From Chloroflexota bacterium (GTDB taxonomy: Bacteria > Chloroflexota > Dormibacteria > Dormibacterales > Dormibacteraceae), in contig VBJE01000181.1 in assembly GCA_005879675.1 (NCBI GenBank), forward strand, positions 1 through 29,616: a stretch of DNA of 29,616 nt. The letters are read 5' to 3'. Both the position numbers and the translations under genes were made by a program. This document shows, in pieces, positions 21,208 through 28,939 of this stretch (the stretch's first letter is position 1; the number at the start of each line of letters is the position of its first letter). The notes beneath the pieces are model-generated. The model saw nothing but the letters and a program-made list of their open reading frames with translations. It ran no database searches and was not told the DNA's origin.

Positions 21208-21933
21208 ATGAAGGTCGTGCTGGAGTACGACGGGGCGAACTTCGCCGGCTGGCAGCAGCAGGTGAAGGGAAGGACGGTGGAATCAGAGCTGAAGCGGGCC
21301 CTGCGTGAGATCACAGGCACGGAGACCACGGTCTACGCCGCCGGACGGACTGACGCGGGTGCGCATGCCGAAGGCCAGGTCGTCAGCTTTCACACCGATT
21401 CGCGCATCGCGCCACGGCGCCTGATGGCCGCGCTGAATGCCAGGCTGCCGGAAGACGTGGCGGTGCTGTCCGCCGAGGAGGTGACCGACACCTTCCACGC
21501 CCGGTATTCGGCGCGCTGGCGGCGGTATCGCTACCGCTACCTCGACCGGACGGCAAAACCGGCCCTGGGAAGGGGACGCTGCTGGCATGTCCGCGGTCCG
21601 CTGGACGTCGACGCGATGTCGACCGCGGCGCGCGCCCTCGTGGGCAGGCACGACTGGAGCAGCTACTGCTCGGCCTCCGAGCCGGTTCGTGACCGGGTGC
21701 GCGAGATGCGCTCCGCCCGAGTCGTCCGGCGCGGTGAGTTCGTCGAGCTGGAGCTGGTCGCGGAGGGATTCCTCAGGGGCCTGGTGCGCAGCATCGCCGG
21801 CGCCCTCGCCGAGGTCGGCCGCCAGGAGCGGCCGCCGGAGTGGGTGGGGAAGGTCCTCCAGGCGCGGGACCGCCGCCAGGCGCCGCGCACCGCGCCCGCC
21901 GGAGGGCTGACTTTGATGGAAGTGATTTACTAA
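21208..21933 (+). CDS. truA: tRNA pseudouridine(38-40) synthase TruA
   Basis: TruA (241 residues) makes pseudouridine at positions 38-40 of the anticodon arm of many tRNAs. The catalytic aspartate is D49 in GRTDAGAHA (46-54), followed by the RYSARWRRYRYRYL region and the C-terminal FLRGLVRSIAGALAEVG. Length matches the family (240-270). I prefer the ATG at 21208; a TTG at 21202 adds two residues. No Shine-Dalgarno is visible in the A/T-rich spacer CTCTTAAAAATTGAAT, unlike most neighbours. rplQ-truA-rplM-rpsI is a common bacterial order. Confidence 0.96.
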   Translation: MKVVLEYDGANFAGWQQQVKGRTVESELKRALREITGTETTVYAAGRTDAGAHAEGQVVSFHTDSRIAPRRLMAALNARLPEDVAVLSAEEVTDTFHARYSARWRRYRYRYLDRTAKPALGRGRCWHVRGPLDVDAMSTAARALVGRHDWSSYCSASEPVRDRVREMRSARVVRRGEFVELELVAEGFLRGLVRSIAGALAEVGRQERPPEWVGKVLQARDRRQAPRTAPAGGLTLMEVIY

Positions 21934-21942
21934 GGAACTCAT

Positions 21943-22407
21943 TTGAGCAAGCAGAAGACGTGGACCGCGAAAGCGGCGGATTTGAAGAGTGACTGGTATG
22001 TCGTGGACGCGACAGACCAGGTTTTGGGTCGCCTGGCGTCAGGCGTGGCCGCGGTCCTGCGCGGCAAGCACAAGCCGACCTACACGCCGCACCTGAACAG
22101 CGGCGACCACGTGGTCGTGATCAACGCCGCCAAGGTGAAGGTCACGGGCAGCAAGCTCCAGGACAAGGAGTACACGCGGTACACCGGCTACCCCGGCGGC
22201 CTGCGCAAGCGGACCCTGGCCAAGGCGCAGGAGCTCGACCCCACGTTCCCGGTGACCGCGGCCGTGAAGGGAATGCTCCAGCGCAACACCCTCGGCGCGG
22301 ATATGCTGAAGCGCCTCCGCGTCTACGCCGGCGCGGACCACGGGCACATCGCTCAGAAACCGAAGGCCCTGTCCTTCGACGCAAAAGGAAACTTGAAGAT
22401 TGGCTGA
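21943..22407 (+). CDS. rplM: 50S ribosomal protein L13
   Basis: L13 (154 residues; usual 142-150) is an early 50S assembly protein. It shows KTWTAKAADLKSDWYVVDATDQVLGRLASGVAAVLRGKHKPTYTPHLNSGDHVVVINAAKVKVTGSKLQDKEYTRYTGYPGG and MLQRNTLGADMLKRLRVYAGADHGHIAQKP. The TTG start is preceded by AAGGA five bases upstream. The last eight bases overlap rpsI. Confidence 0.97.
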   Translation: MSKQKTWTAKAADLKSDWYVVDATDQVLGRLASGVAAVLRGKHKPTYTPHLNSGDHVVVINAAKVKVTGSKLQDKEYTRYTGYPGGLRKRTLAKAQELDPTFPVTAAVKGMLQRNTLGADMLKRLRVYAGADHGHIAQKPKALSFDAKGNLKIG

Positions 22408-22792
22408 CACGCTGAACCGAGGCACCGGCCGCCGCAAGAACGCGATCGCGCGCGTGCGCATCACGCCTGGCGAAGGCCGCGTGACGGTCAACGACAAGGA
22501 CCCTCTCGCTTATCTCGGCCGTCGCGTCCTCGAGATGGCGGCGCTCGCACCGCTCCGCGTGACCAACACGCAGCGGAAGTTCGATATCACGGTCAAGGTC
22601 GTCGGCGGCGGCACCAGCGGCCAGGCCGGCGCGATCGCGCACGGCATCGCCCGCGCCCTCTGCCGCTACGACCCGGACTTCCGCCCACCGCTGAAGAAGG
22701 CGGGACTTCTGACGCGGGACGCGCGCATGAAGGAGCGCAAGAAGTACGGACTGAAGAGGGCACGGAAGGCCCCCCAATACACAAAGAGATAG
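22400..22792 (+). CDS. rpsI: 30S ribosomal protein S9
   Basis: S9 (130 residues, normal) reaches the P-site tRNA anticodon stem with its C-terminal tail. The motifs GTGRRKNAIARVRITPGEGRVTVND, GGGTSGQAGAIAHGIARAL and the terminal LTRDARMKERKKYGLKRARKAPQYTKR are diagnostic; the final KR reaching the tRNA is present. The TTG start lies inside the end of rplM with an 8-nt overlap. It is the last gene of the ribosomal block, followed by a GC-rich hairpin. Confidence 0.97.
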   Translation: MADTLNRGTGRRKNAIARVRITPGEGRVTVNDKDPLAYLGRRVLEMAALAPLRVTNTQRKFDITVKVVGGGTSGQAGAIAHGIARALCRYDPDFRPPLKKAGLLTRDARMKERKKYGLKRARKAPQYTKR

Positions 22793-22798
22793 GGCAGT

Positions 22799-22840
22799 CT
22801 TCCCCGCTTGCGGGGAAGTACCCGAAGCCGGGGGATGGGG
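22799..22840 (+). repeat. GC-rich palindromic repeat after rpsI
   Basis: A perfect 20-bp inverted repeat CTTCCCCGCTTGCGGGGAAG (22799-22818), then TACCCGAAGCCGGGGGATGGGG. It may stop or stabilise the rpsI mRNA end, but no T-run follows. The final GGGGATGGGG lies directly before the phosphatase GTG. The layout (palindrome plus G-rich second half) matches the other border repeats loosely. Confidence 0.55.
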
Positions 22841-22842
22841 TT

Positions 22843-23547
22843 GTGCGCAGCCTTGACTGGCCAGACTGCAAGAACGCCCGCGACCTCGGCGGCCTTCCCA
22901 GGCCGGGCGGAGTGACGCGGTCTGGGGTCGCGATCAGGTCCGACAATCTCGGTCATCTGAACGCGCTGGGGCGCGATGCGATGAGCGCCTACGGGGTGGC
23001 CACGGTGCTGGACCTGCGCAGCGAGTCGGAAACCGTCCACAGCCCCAGCCCCTTCGCCGCGGGCGCCGTGGCGCGATATGTCCATCGCGCTCTCATCGAC
23101 GACCGGAACATGACCAACATCGGCGACACGCAGAGCATGTTCGAGCGCTACCTGTTCATCGTCAACGAACGGCCGCACGCGTTCCGGGAGGTGTTCGAGG
23201 CGATCGCCGAAGCCGAGGGCGCCATCCTGTTCCACTGCTTCGCGGGCAAGGACCGCACCGGCCTGGTCGCGGCCATGCTCCTGTCGCTCGCGGAGGTGCC
23301 GTCCGAGCACATCGCTGCCGACTACGGAGAGACGGACGTGCAGCTCGCGCAGCAGTACGAGGTCTGGGTCGGCGAGGCTGCGCCCGAGACGCAGGACGCG
23401 TACCGCGACGAGCTGCGCTGCCCGCCGGAGCGAATCCTCGGGGTGCTCGGCCACATCGACCGGAAGTGGGGAGGGGTGGCCGGCTACCTCGAAGCCGCGG
23501 GCATGGAGCCGTCGCACATCGACCGACTCGGCGCCAAGCTCGTCTAG
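22843..23547 (+). CDS. Tyrosine/dual-specificity-type protein phosphatase
   Basis: A 234-residue phosphatase of the bacterial Y_phosphatase3 type. The active-site loop HCFAGKDRTG (131-140) is the CX5R signature with nucleophile C132 and R138; the Lys-Asp in GKDRT is typical of this family, some members of which act on phosphoinositides as well as phosphotyrosine. The N-terminal NARDLGGLP (11-19) and SGVAIRSDNL also match. No signal peptide or membrane segment is seen, so it is probably cytosolic. It starts with GTG at 22843 (TTG 22841 is out of frame), right after a palindromic repeat. The substrate cannot be inferred. Confidence 0.85.
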   Translation: MRSLDWPDCKNARDLGGLPRPGGVTRSGVAIRSDNLGHLNALGRDAMSAYGVATVLDLRSESETVHSPSPFAAGAVARYVHRALIDDRNMTNIGDTQSMFERYLFIVNERPHAFREVFEAIAEAEGAILFHCFAGKDRTGLVAAMLLSLAEVPSEHIAADYGETDVQLAQQYEVWVGEAAPETQDAYRDELRCPPERILGVLGHIDRKWGGVAGYLEAAGMEPSHIDRLGAKLV

Positions 23548-23712
23548 AGGGCGTGTCGGGCGGTTCTGGTTGCACTTGTTGCTCTCTCCGCGCCCGTAAA
23601 AGGGACAGGTGGTTGCAGTTGTGACAATCAGTGGAGTAACGACCCACATTCTCGATCCGGGTCCTTAACAGGCAGGGTGGTAACAGCTCCGAGCCGCGGC
23701 CACACTCGGTGC
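23548..23712. other. Intergenic region with a 14-bp direct repeat
   Basis: 165 bp without a gene. GGTTGCACTTGTTG (23568-23581) and GGTTGCAGTTGTGA (23611-23624) match at 11 of 14 positions and are 43 bp apart, about four helical turns. The second copy runs into the small inverted repeat TTGTGACAA (23619-23627). GTGACA (23621-23626) is a good -35 match, but only a weak -10 (CACATT 23645-23650) follows. It might be the control region of the next small gene. Confidence 0.35.
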
Positions 23713-23895
23713 ATGACAGAGAAAACCGTCGTCAAGCAGCTCTACCGCCTCAACGTCGAACCCCGAGTCATCGACCAGCTCAGCAAGATCGCCGCTCGCA
23801 CCGGCGAGCCGAAGACCAGGATCGCGACCCGCCTGTTCACCGAGGCCGTGATGAGCCACAAACCGGCGTCACCGAAGGCGAGGGAGCGGCGCTAA
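23713..23895 (+). CDS. Small ribbon-helix-helix-like protein
   Basis: 60 residues from the ATG at 23713. The segment KQLYRLNVEPRVIDQLSKIAARTGEPKTRIATRLFTEAVM reads as a beta-strand (about 8-15), a helix (17-28) and a second helix (31-44), the order of MetJ/Arc/CopG repressors, which bind DNA as dimers through the strand. A basic tail ends KARERR. No toxin partner is adjacent: the next gene converges on it with three bases between the stops. A longer in-frame GTG start at 23677 is possible. Function as a repressor is inference from the predicted fold only. Confidence 0.6.
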   Translation: MTEKTVVKQLYRLNVEPRVIDQLSKIAARTGEPKTRIATRLFTEAVMSHKPASPKARERR

Positions 23896-23898
23896 GCC

Positions 23899-25704
23899 CT
23901 AGCCCGTCTCGCGTTCCGGGTCGACGGCGTGGCCACCCGGCGGGGTGGCGTACATCGCCTCGATCTGGGGCTGGTACTTGCTGTGGATCACGCGGCGCTT
24001 GAGCTTCATCGTCGGCGTCAGCTCCTCCGACTCCGGCGACCACTCGGTCGGCAGGATGGTGAAGCGCTTGAACTGCTCCACCCGGGATAGATGCGCGTTG
24101 GCCTCGGTGAGGGCGCGGCGGATCTCGTCGACCACGAGCTGGTGCTCGGCGAGCCCCGCCATCGACGACGCCTCGATCCCGCGCGCCTTCGCCCACGCCG
24201 GCGCGACCTGCGGATCGAGCACGACGAGCACGGAGATGAAGTTGCGGCCGTCGCCCACAGCCACCGCCTGCCCGATGATCGGGCTCGACTTGGCGAGCGC
24301 CTCGAGGTTCGCCGGCGAGATGTTCTTCCCGGCGGAGGTGATGATGAGCTCCTTCTTGCGGTCGACGATCTTGAACTGGCCGTTCGAGCCAAGCTCGCCT
24401 ATGTCGCCGCTGTGGACCCAGCCGTCGGCGTCGATGATGTCCGCCGTCTTCCCCGGCTCCTTGTAGTAACCGACCATCACGTTCCCCCCGCGCACGAGCA
24501 GCTCGCCGTCCTCGCCCAGGCGCACCTCGACGCCGGGCATGGGCTTGCCGATCGACGGCGCCTGGTGGTCGTCCATCGGCACGACGGTGGCGGGCCCAGT
24601 CAGCTCGCTCATGCCCCAGACCTCGTACAGGGGCATGCCCAGCCCGGCCCAGAACTCGTGCACCTCGGGACGGCACGGCGCGGTCGAGGTGATGGCTGTC
24701 GTGCAGCGGTCGAGGCCGACCTTGGAGCGGAGCAACGTGAAAAGCGGCGCTGCTCGCTCGACCGCCGCGGCCACCTCGGCCGGCACCGGCTTATCCTCGC
24801 GGCGGAGCCGGTAGGCGGCGATCGAGGCGGAAAGCGCGCCCTGGACCATCTGCCGCTTGGCCTCGTCAGGTTCGGCGGCGATCCCCGCCCGCAGGCCGGC
24901 CATCAGCTTCTCCCAGACGCGCGGCACGCCGACGAACATTGTCGGCCGGGCCTCGAGGAACTGCGAGGTGAAGCGCTCGGCGACATGCGCCAGCGGCAGG
25001 TAGCTGACCAGGGTCTCGGGCTCGATCTCCCAGAAACGCTGAACCGACTCGAGCGTCCAGAGGATGTTGTTGTGCGAGTAGACGACGCCCTTCGGCGGAC
25101 CCGTGGTGCCCGACGTGTAGATCAGCGACACGGTGTCCTCTGGACCGACTGCGCGCCACGACTGCTCGAAGCTCTTGGGGTCGGCCGCGGCGAGCTCGCG
25201 GCCCTGAACGAGCAGGTCGGCCCACGTCATCACGCCCTCCGGGGCCTCGCCGCGCACCAGCACCAGGTGCCGGAGATTGGGCGTCGACGACTGGATGGCG
25301 AGGAACTTCCGCAGGAACCCCTCGTCCTCGACGAATGCGACCGTCGCCTGTGAATGGTTGGCCACATACTCGAGCTGCTCGGGCGCGAGGGTGTTGTAGA
25401 CGCTGATCGCCGCTCCGCCTGCGTGGACGATGCCGAGATCGGCGATCACGTGCTCCGGCACGTTCCGCGCCATGATCAGGCCGAACTGGCCCGCACCAAA
25501 CCCCAGTGACCGCAGCGCGAGCGTGACCGCGGCGACCTGGTCGCGGTAGCCGCGCCACGTCAGCGTCTCCCAGTCGCCGTTGTTCTTCCAGCGCAGCGCC
25601 GGCTGGTCGCCCCACTTGGCGACGGCATCGGCGAACAGCGTGCAGATCGTCTTGCCGGACACGGCGGCGTCGATGGCAGCCCGCTCCGCGAGCACGTCCA
25701 CCAC
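23899..25704 (-). CDS. Long-chain fatty acid-CoA ligase (AMP-binding)
   Basis: A 601-residue member of the acyl-adenylate superfamily that activates fatty acids to acyl-CoA using ATP. The motifs are the P-loop YTSGTTGPPKG (196-206), the A5 motif YEVWGMSE (360-367), SGDIG (432-436), the hinge region KIVDRKKELIITSAGKNISP (445-464) and the C-terminal lysine segment PTMKLKRR near residue 570. The GKNISPANLE form and the long C-terminal domain place it with FadD15/long-chain synthetases. The GTG start at 25704 is followed by a second GTG. It is convergent with the small ribbon-helix-helix gene and divergent from the next gene. Confidence 0.92.
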   Translation of the reverse strand: MVDVLAERAAIDAAVSGKTICTLFADAVAKWGDQPALRWKNNGDWETLTWRGYRDQVAAVTLALRSLGFGAGQFGLIMARNVPEHVIADLGIVHAGGAAISVYNTLAPEQLEYVANHSQATVAFVEDEGFLRKFLAIQSSTPNLRHLVLVRGEAPEGVMTWADLLVQGRELAAADPKSFEQSWRAVGPEDTVSLIYTSGTTGPPKGVVYSHNNILWTLESVQRFWEIEPETLVSYLPLAHVAERFTSQFLEARPTMFVGVPRVWEKLMAGLRAGIAAEPDEAKRQMVQGALSASIAAYRLRREDKPVPAEVAAAVERAAPLFTLLRSKVGLDRCTTAITSTAPCRPEVHEFWAGLGMPLYEVWGMSELTGPATVVPMDDHQAPSIGKPMPGVEVRLGEDGELLVRGGNVMVGYYKEPGKTADIIDADGWVHSGDIGELGSNGQFKIVDRKKELIITSAGKNISPANLEALAKSSPIIGQAVAVGDGRNFISVLVVLDPQVAPAWAKARGIEASSMAGLAEHQLVVDEIRRALTEANAHLSRVEQFKRFTILPTEWSPESEELTPTMKLKRRVIHSKYQPQIEAMYATPPGGHAVDPERETG

Positions 25705-25768
25705 GCGGAATACACTAATCGATGGTGGTGGGGAGAGCCTGATCTACGTTCGCTCGCACAGGTCGATC

Positions 25769-26275
25769 GTGACGCTGGGAGCGGCGGCGCTGGGCTGGAC
25801 GGCCGTCTTCGGCGTGCTCTCCGTCGGCGCCTTCAACCTGCCCGAGGGGGCGGTGGCGGGCGTTGCCCTGGCGCTGGGCGCGATCGGGGGCGCCGTCCTG
25901 GCCGCACGAGCCGCGATGCAGCTTCTCAGCTGGCCGCCCGCCCGCCTGTGCTTTTTCCGCGACCGGCTGCTGGTCATCGAAGGCCGGCACGAGATGCGGG
26001 CGGTGTGGACCGCCGTCGGCGCGGTCACGCTGTCCGAGCCGGACTCCTGGCCTCAGGTCCGAGTCACCGACAGGCTGACGATCCAGCTCCGGAACGAGCC
26101 CGCGCTTGTGCTGCGCCCGGCCGCGTTCGGCCTCGAGCCGGCGGCCTGCCGCGACCTGATCGTCCGGCTGCGAGACGAGCCGAAGCTGCGCGCCCGGCTG
26201 CCTGAGTTCGACTCGGTGAGGGACCTGGCGATCTCGCCCGTCGTCGCCGGGGAGCTCATAGAACCGCGCCTATAG
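25769..26275 (+). CDS. Membrane protein with PH-like C-terminal domain, function unknown
   Basis: 168 residues from GTG 25769. Two hydrophobic segments (about 3-22 and 28-50) form a hairpin, followed by about 110 residues with the alternating strand pattern of bacterial PH-like domains (LCFFRDRLLVIEGRHEMRAVWTAVGAVTL, then VTDRLTIQLRNEPALVLRP) and a final helix. The reading frame stays open further upstream, and the codons from 25739 (LIYVRSHRS) look coding. A CTG at 25739 has a better Shine-Dalgarno (GGGGAG) than the GTG, so the start is uncertain by about ten residues. It ends 16 nt before argF-cdaA and may share its mRNA. I do not recognise a named family. Confidence 0.6.
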   Translation: MTLGAAALGWTAVFGVLSVGAFNLPEGAVAGVALALGAIGGAVLAARAAMQLLSWPPARLCFFRDRLLVIEGRHEMRAVWTAVGAVTLSEPDSWPQVRVTDRLTIQLRNEPALVLRPAAFGLEPAACRDLIVRLRDEPKLRARLPEFDSVRDLAISPVVAGELIEPRL

Positions 26276-26282
26276 CGTCGGT

Positions 26283-26302
26283 GGAGCGATCATGATCGCT
26301 CC
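26283..26302. promoter_or_regulatory. Perfect 20-bp palindrome over the argF-cdaA start
   Basis: GGAGCGATCATGATCGCTCC is an exact inverted repeat centred on the ATG at 26292. The left GGAG is the gene's Shine-Dalgarno, and the right CTCC is its complement, so in RNA the arms would hide both ribosome-binding site and start codon. In DNA it could be a dimer-protein operator. It does not match the ArgR box. Confidence 0.5.
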
Positions 26303-27962
26303 CATGATCTCGTTGAGGGGTCGTGACTTCATCGACGTGGCCGACCTCGCCCCGGGCGATCTCCGGCGCCTGCTCGACCTGGCCCACCAGATCAAGGCCG
26401 GCCGCTGGACCGAGCGGCCGCTCCAGGGCAAGCACGTCGCCATGCTGTTCCAGCGGCCGTCGCATCGGACCCGGGTCTCGTTCGAGGTTGGCATCGCAAG
26501 GCTCGGTGGGACCACCACCACCCTCTCCAGCCAGGACGTACAGCTCGGGTTCCGGGAGTCGGTGGCCGACGCCGCGCGGGTGCTCGACCGCTATGTCGAC
26601 GGCGTGGTGGCGCGTTTGCGACTCCATGCCGACCTCCTGCAGCTGGCGCTGTTTTCCGAGAAGCCTGTCATCAACGCGCTGACGGACCGCTCGCATCCGT
26701 GCCAGGTCCTGGCCGACCTGATGACGCTGGAGGAGCTCCGCGGCGATCTCTCCCGCCAGCACCTCGTCTACATCGGGGACGGCAACAACATCGCCAACTC
26801 CCTTATCGAGGCCTCGTCTGTCGGCGGCCTCGCCTTGACCGTCGTCACCCCGCCTGGGTACGATCCCGAACCCTCGATCCTGGAGCGTGCTCGTAGCATC
26901 AACTCGGGAAAGAACCACGTCACGCTGACGAACCAGCTCAATGTGCACGACGCAACCGCCATCTACACCGACGTCTGGGCCTCCATGGGACAGGAAGACG
27001 AGCGGGCCGCCCGCCAGAAGGTGTTCGGCCCCTATCAGGTCAACAAGCGCGTGATGGACCTGGCCCCCGACGCCGTCTTCATGCACTGCCTTCCCGCGCA
27101 TCGCGGCGAAGAAGTCTCCGCCGGCGTCATCGACTCGCCGCGCTCCGTCATCTACGACGAAGCGGAGAATCGCCTGCACGTGCAGAAGGCGATCATGGTC
27201 ATCGTCGACGTCGCGGTCGTAGCCTTCGTCCTCTATCAGCTGCTGCGACTACTTCGCGGCACGCAGGGCACTCAGATCCTGGTCGGATTGATCCTGTTGG
27301 CGGTGGTCGGTGTCGTCGCCACCACCTTCAACCTGATCCTCCTGTCCTGGCTGTTCCGCAACGCGACGTTCTTCATCGTCATCGCGGTGATCGTCATGTT
27401 CCAGCCGGAGCTTCGCCGCGCGCTCGACCAGCTCGGGCGCATAGGTCACATCGGGAGGCCGCTGTCCAGGTACAACACCCGCCAGTACAACCAGGCCATC
27501 TCGGAGGCGATCCGCGCCGCCGAGCGCTTGAGCTCCAAGCACACGGGTGCGTTGATCGCGTTCGAGCGCGACGTCGGGCTGGAGGACTACGCCGCCACAG
27601 GGGTCCGCATCAACGGCGAGATCTCGGCGGAGATGCTCCAGTCGATCTTTTACCCCAACTCGCCGCTGCACGACGGCGCCGTGATCGTGCGCGGCAACAG
27701 GATCATCGCCGCCGGGTGCCTGCTGCCGCTGCCCGAAGAGGGCAGTGTGCGTGAACGCCTCGGGACGCGCCACCGCGCGGCCCTCGGACTGTCGCTGGCG
27801 TCGGACGCGCTGGTGCTCGTAGTTTCGGAGGAGACGGGAAACATCTCTGTGATCGAAGAGGGCAAGATCAGCCGCAACCTCGACCCCGACAGCCTGCGGC
27901 GCAGGGTGGCGGTCAAGATCGCGGCCCAGAACGGCAACGGCCGGTTCAGGTTCCGCCGATGA
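26292..27962 (+). CDS. Ornithine carbamoyltransferase fused to CdaA-type diadenylate cyclase
   Basis: One open frame of 556 residues joins two enzymes. Residues 1-302 are ArgF, which makes citrulline from ornithine and carbamoyl phosphate: SHRTR (57-61), HPCQ (135-138), DVWASMG (227-233) and HCLP (265-268), ending NRLHVQKAIM. Residues 303-556 are CdaA, the c-di-AMP synthase: three membrane segments (about 303-320, 326-347, 350-370), FQPELRRALDQLGR, then the catalytic LHDGA (459-463) and GTRHR (491-495). The last few ArgF residues with its stop, and about 16 residues normally at the CdaA N terminus, are missing, as if a deletion had fused neighbours. An internal ATG (27195) with GAAGG five bases upstream could also start CdaA alone. 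GGAG precedes the ATG at 26292. Confidence 0.9.
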   Translation: MIAPMISLRGRDFIDVADLAPGDLRRLLDLAHQIKAGRWTERPLQGKHVAMLFQRPSHRTRVSFEVGIARLGGTTTTLSSQDVQLGFRESVADAARVLDRYVDGVVARLRLHADLLQLALFSEKPVINALTDRSHPCQVLADLMTLEELRGDLSRQHLVYIGDGNNIANSLIEASSVGGLALTVVTPPGYDPEPSILERARSINSGKNHVTLTNQLNVHDATAIYTDVWASMGQEDERAARQKVFGPYQVNKRVMDLAPDAVFMHCLPAHRGEEVSAGVIDSPRSVIYDEAENRLHVQKAIMVIVDVAVVAFVLYQLLRLLRGTQGTQILVGLILLAVVGVVATTFNLILLSWLFRNATFFIVIAVIVMFQPELRRALDQLGRIGHIGRPLSRYNTRQYNQAISEAIRAAERLSSKHTGALIAFERDVGLEDYAATGVRINGEISAEMLQSIFYPNSPLHDGAVIVRGNRIIAAGCLLPLPEEGSVRERLGTRHRAALGLSLASDALVLVVSEETGNISVIEEGKISRNLDPDSLRRRVAVKIAAQNGNGRFRFRR

Positions 27963-28939
27963 GCTGGAGCCTGGTCACCAACGAATGGCGGCTGAAGCTG
28001 CTGGCCCTCGGACTTGGCGTCCTGATGCTCGGCGCGGTGGCGTTCTCGCAGAACCCGCCCACGACCGGAACCCTGACTGTGCCGCTCAACTACACGGTGC
28101 CGCCGAACATCATTCTCATCAACCCTCCCACCAAGACCAACATCACCTACTCGGGCCTCGCCGACGTGATCAAGAACGTGAACCCGAGCAATCTCTTCGC
28201 CAGCGTCGACGCCACGCGCGCGCTCCCTGGCGCCGCCGTCCGCCTCAACATCGTCGCCAAGTCGACCGACCCGCGGGTCCAGGTTCAGAACCCACCTCCG
28301 ATCGTGGTCCAGGTCGACACGCGCCAGGTGCGCGAGCTGACCGTTCAGGTCGTCGCGCGCGCGGCCCCGGGATGGAGCGTGACCAAGACCGCCGCCATCT
28401 GCCCCGGTGCGGCGAGCCCCAACCCCTGCAAGGTCCACTTCGACGGGCCTGTCAGCTGGGAGACGAACCTGGTCGCGGCGGCGAGCCTGTCGCCGCAAAT
28501 CAACACGGGCACGCTGGACACCCCGAACCAGCCTGTGACCCTCACGAACAGCACCGGCGTCATCGACCTGACCGCCTGCCGCACCCAGCCATGCGCGGCC
28601 CTCGACGTCAACAACGTCAACCTTCATGTCGAAGCCGCCGCCGGCGCTTCGAGCAGCACAGTTCCGCTGGTGGACGCGACGCCGTCGCATGGGCCGCCCC
28701 AGGGCTACCGGGTGACGGGGATCACGATCGTGCCGGTCACCATCGTGATCAGCGGCGACCCGGCGGCGGTGGGCCGGGTGCTGCGCATCACCCTGCCGCC
28801 GGTGGACCTGAGCAACAGCACCTCGGACGCGACATTCCAGGTCGCGATTCCGTATCCCAACGGCGTCTCGGGCTCGGTGGCCAACGCCACGGTCAAGTAC
28901 TCGATCTCGCGGAACCCGAACGTGTCTCCCTCGCCCTGA
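27959..28939 (+). CDS. cdaR: YbbR-domain protein, CdaR-like regulator of diadenylate cyclase
   Basis: 326 residues with one N-terminal membrane anchor (WRLKLLALGLGVLMLGAVAFS, about 10-30) and a long extracytoplasmic part made of repeated YbbR-type beta domains, for example PLNYTVPPNIILI and VNPSNLFASVDATRALPGAAVRLNIVA. In Firmicutes CdaR binds the membrane segments of CdaA and adjusts c-di-AMP synthesis. The start shares ATGA with the cyclase stop, supporting joint translation. An inner CPGAASPNPC loop and a second Cys pair (CRTQPC) suggest disulfides. The stop codon lies inside a GC-rich palindromic repeat. Confidence 0.85.
   Translation: MSWSLVTNEWRLKLLALGLGVLMLGAVAFSQNPPTTGTLTVPLNYTVPPNIILINPPTKTNITYSGLADVIKNVNPSNLFASVDATRALPGAAVRLNIVAKSTDPRVQVQNPPPIVVQVDTRQVRELTVQVVARAAPGWSVTKTAAICPGAASPNPCKVHFDGPVSWETNLVAAASLSPQINTGTLDTPNQPVTLTNSTGVIDLTACRTQPCAALDVNNVNLHVEAAAGASSSTVPLVDATPSHGPPQGYRVTGITIVPVTIVISGDPAAVGRVLRITLPPVDLSNSTSDATFQVAIPYPNGVSGSVANATVKYSISRNPNVSPSP

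Noticed and set aside
26283..26302. ArgR-binding box before argF
   Set aside because: The ArgR half-site is A/T-rich (TGAAT-type); this palindrome is GGAGCGATCA and does not fit.
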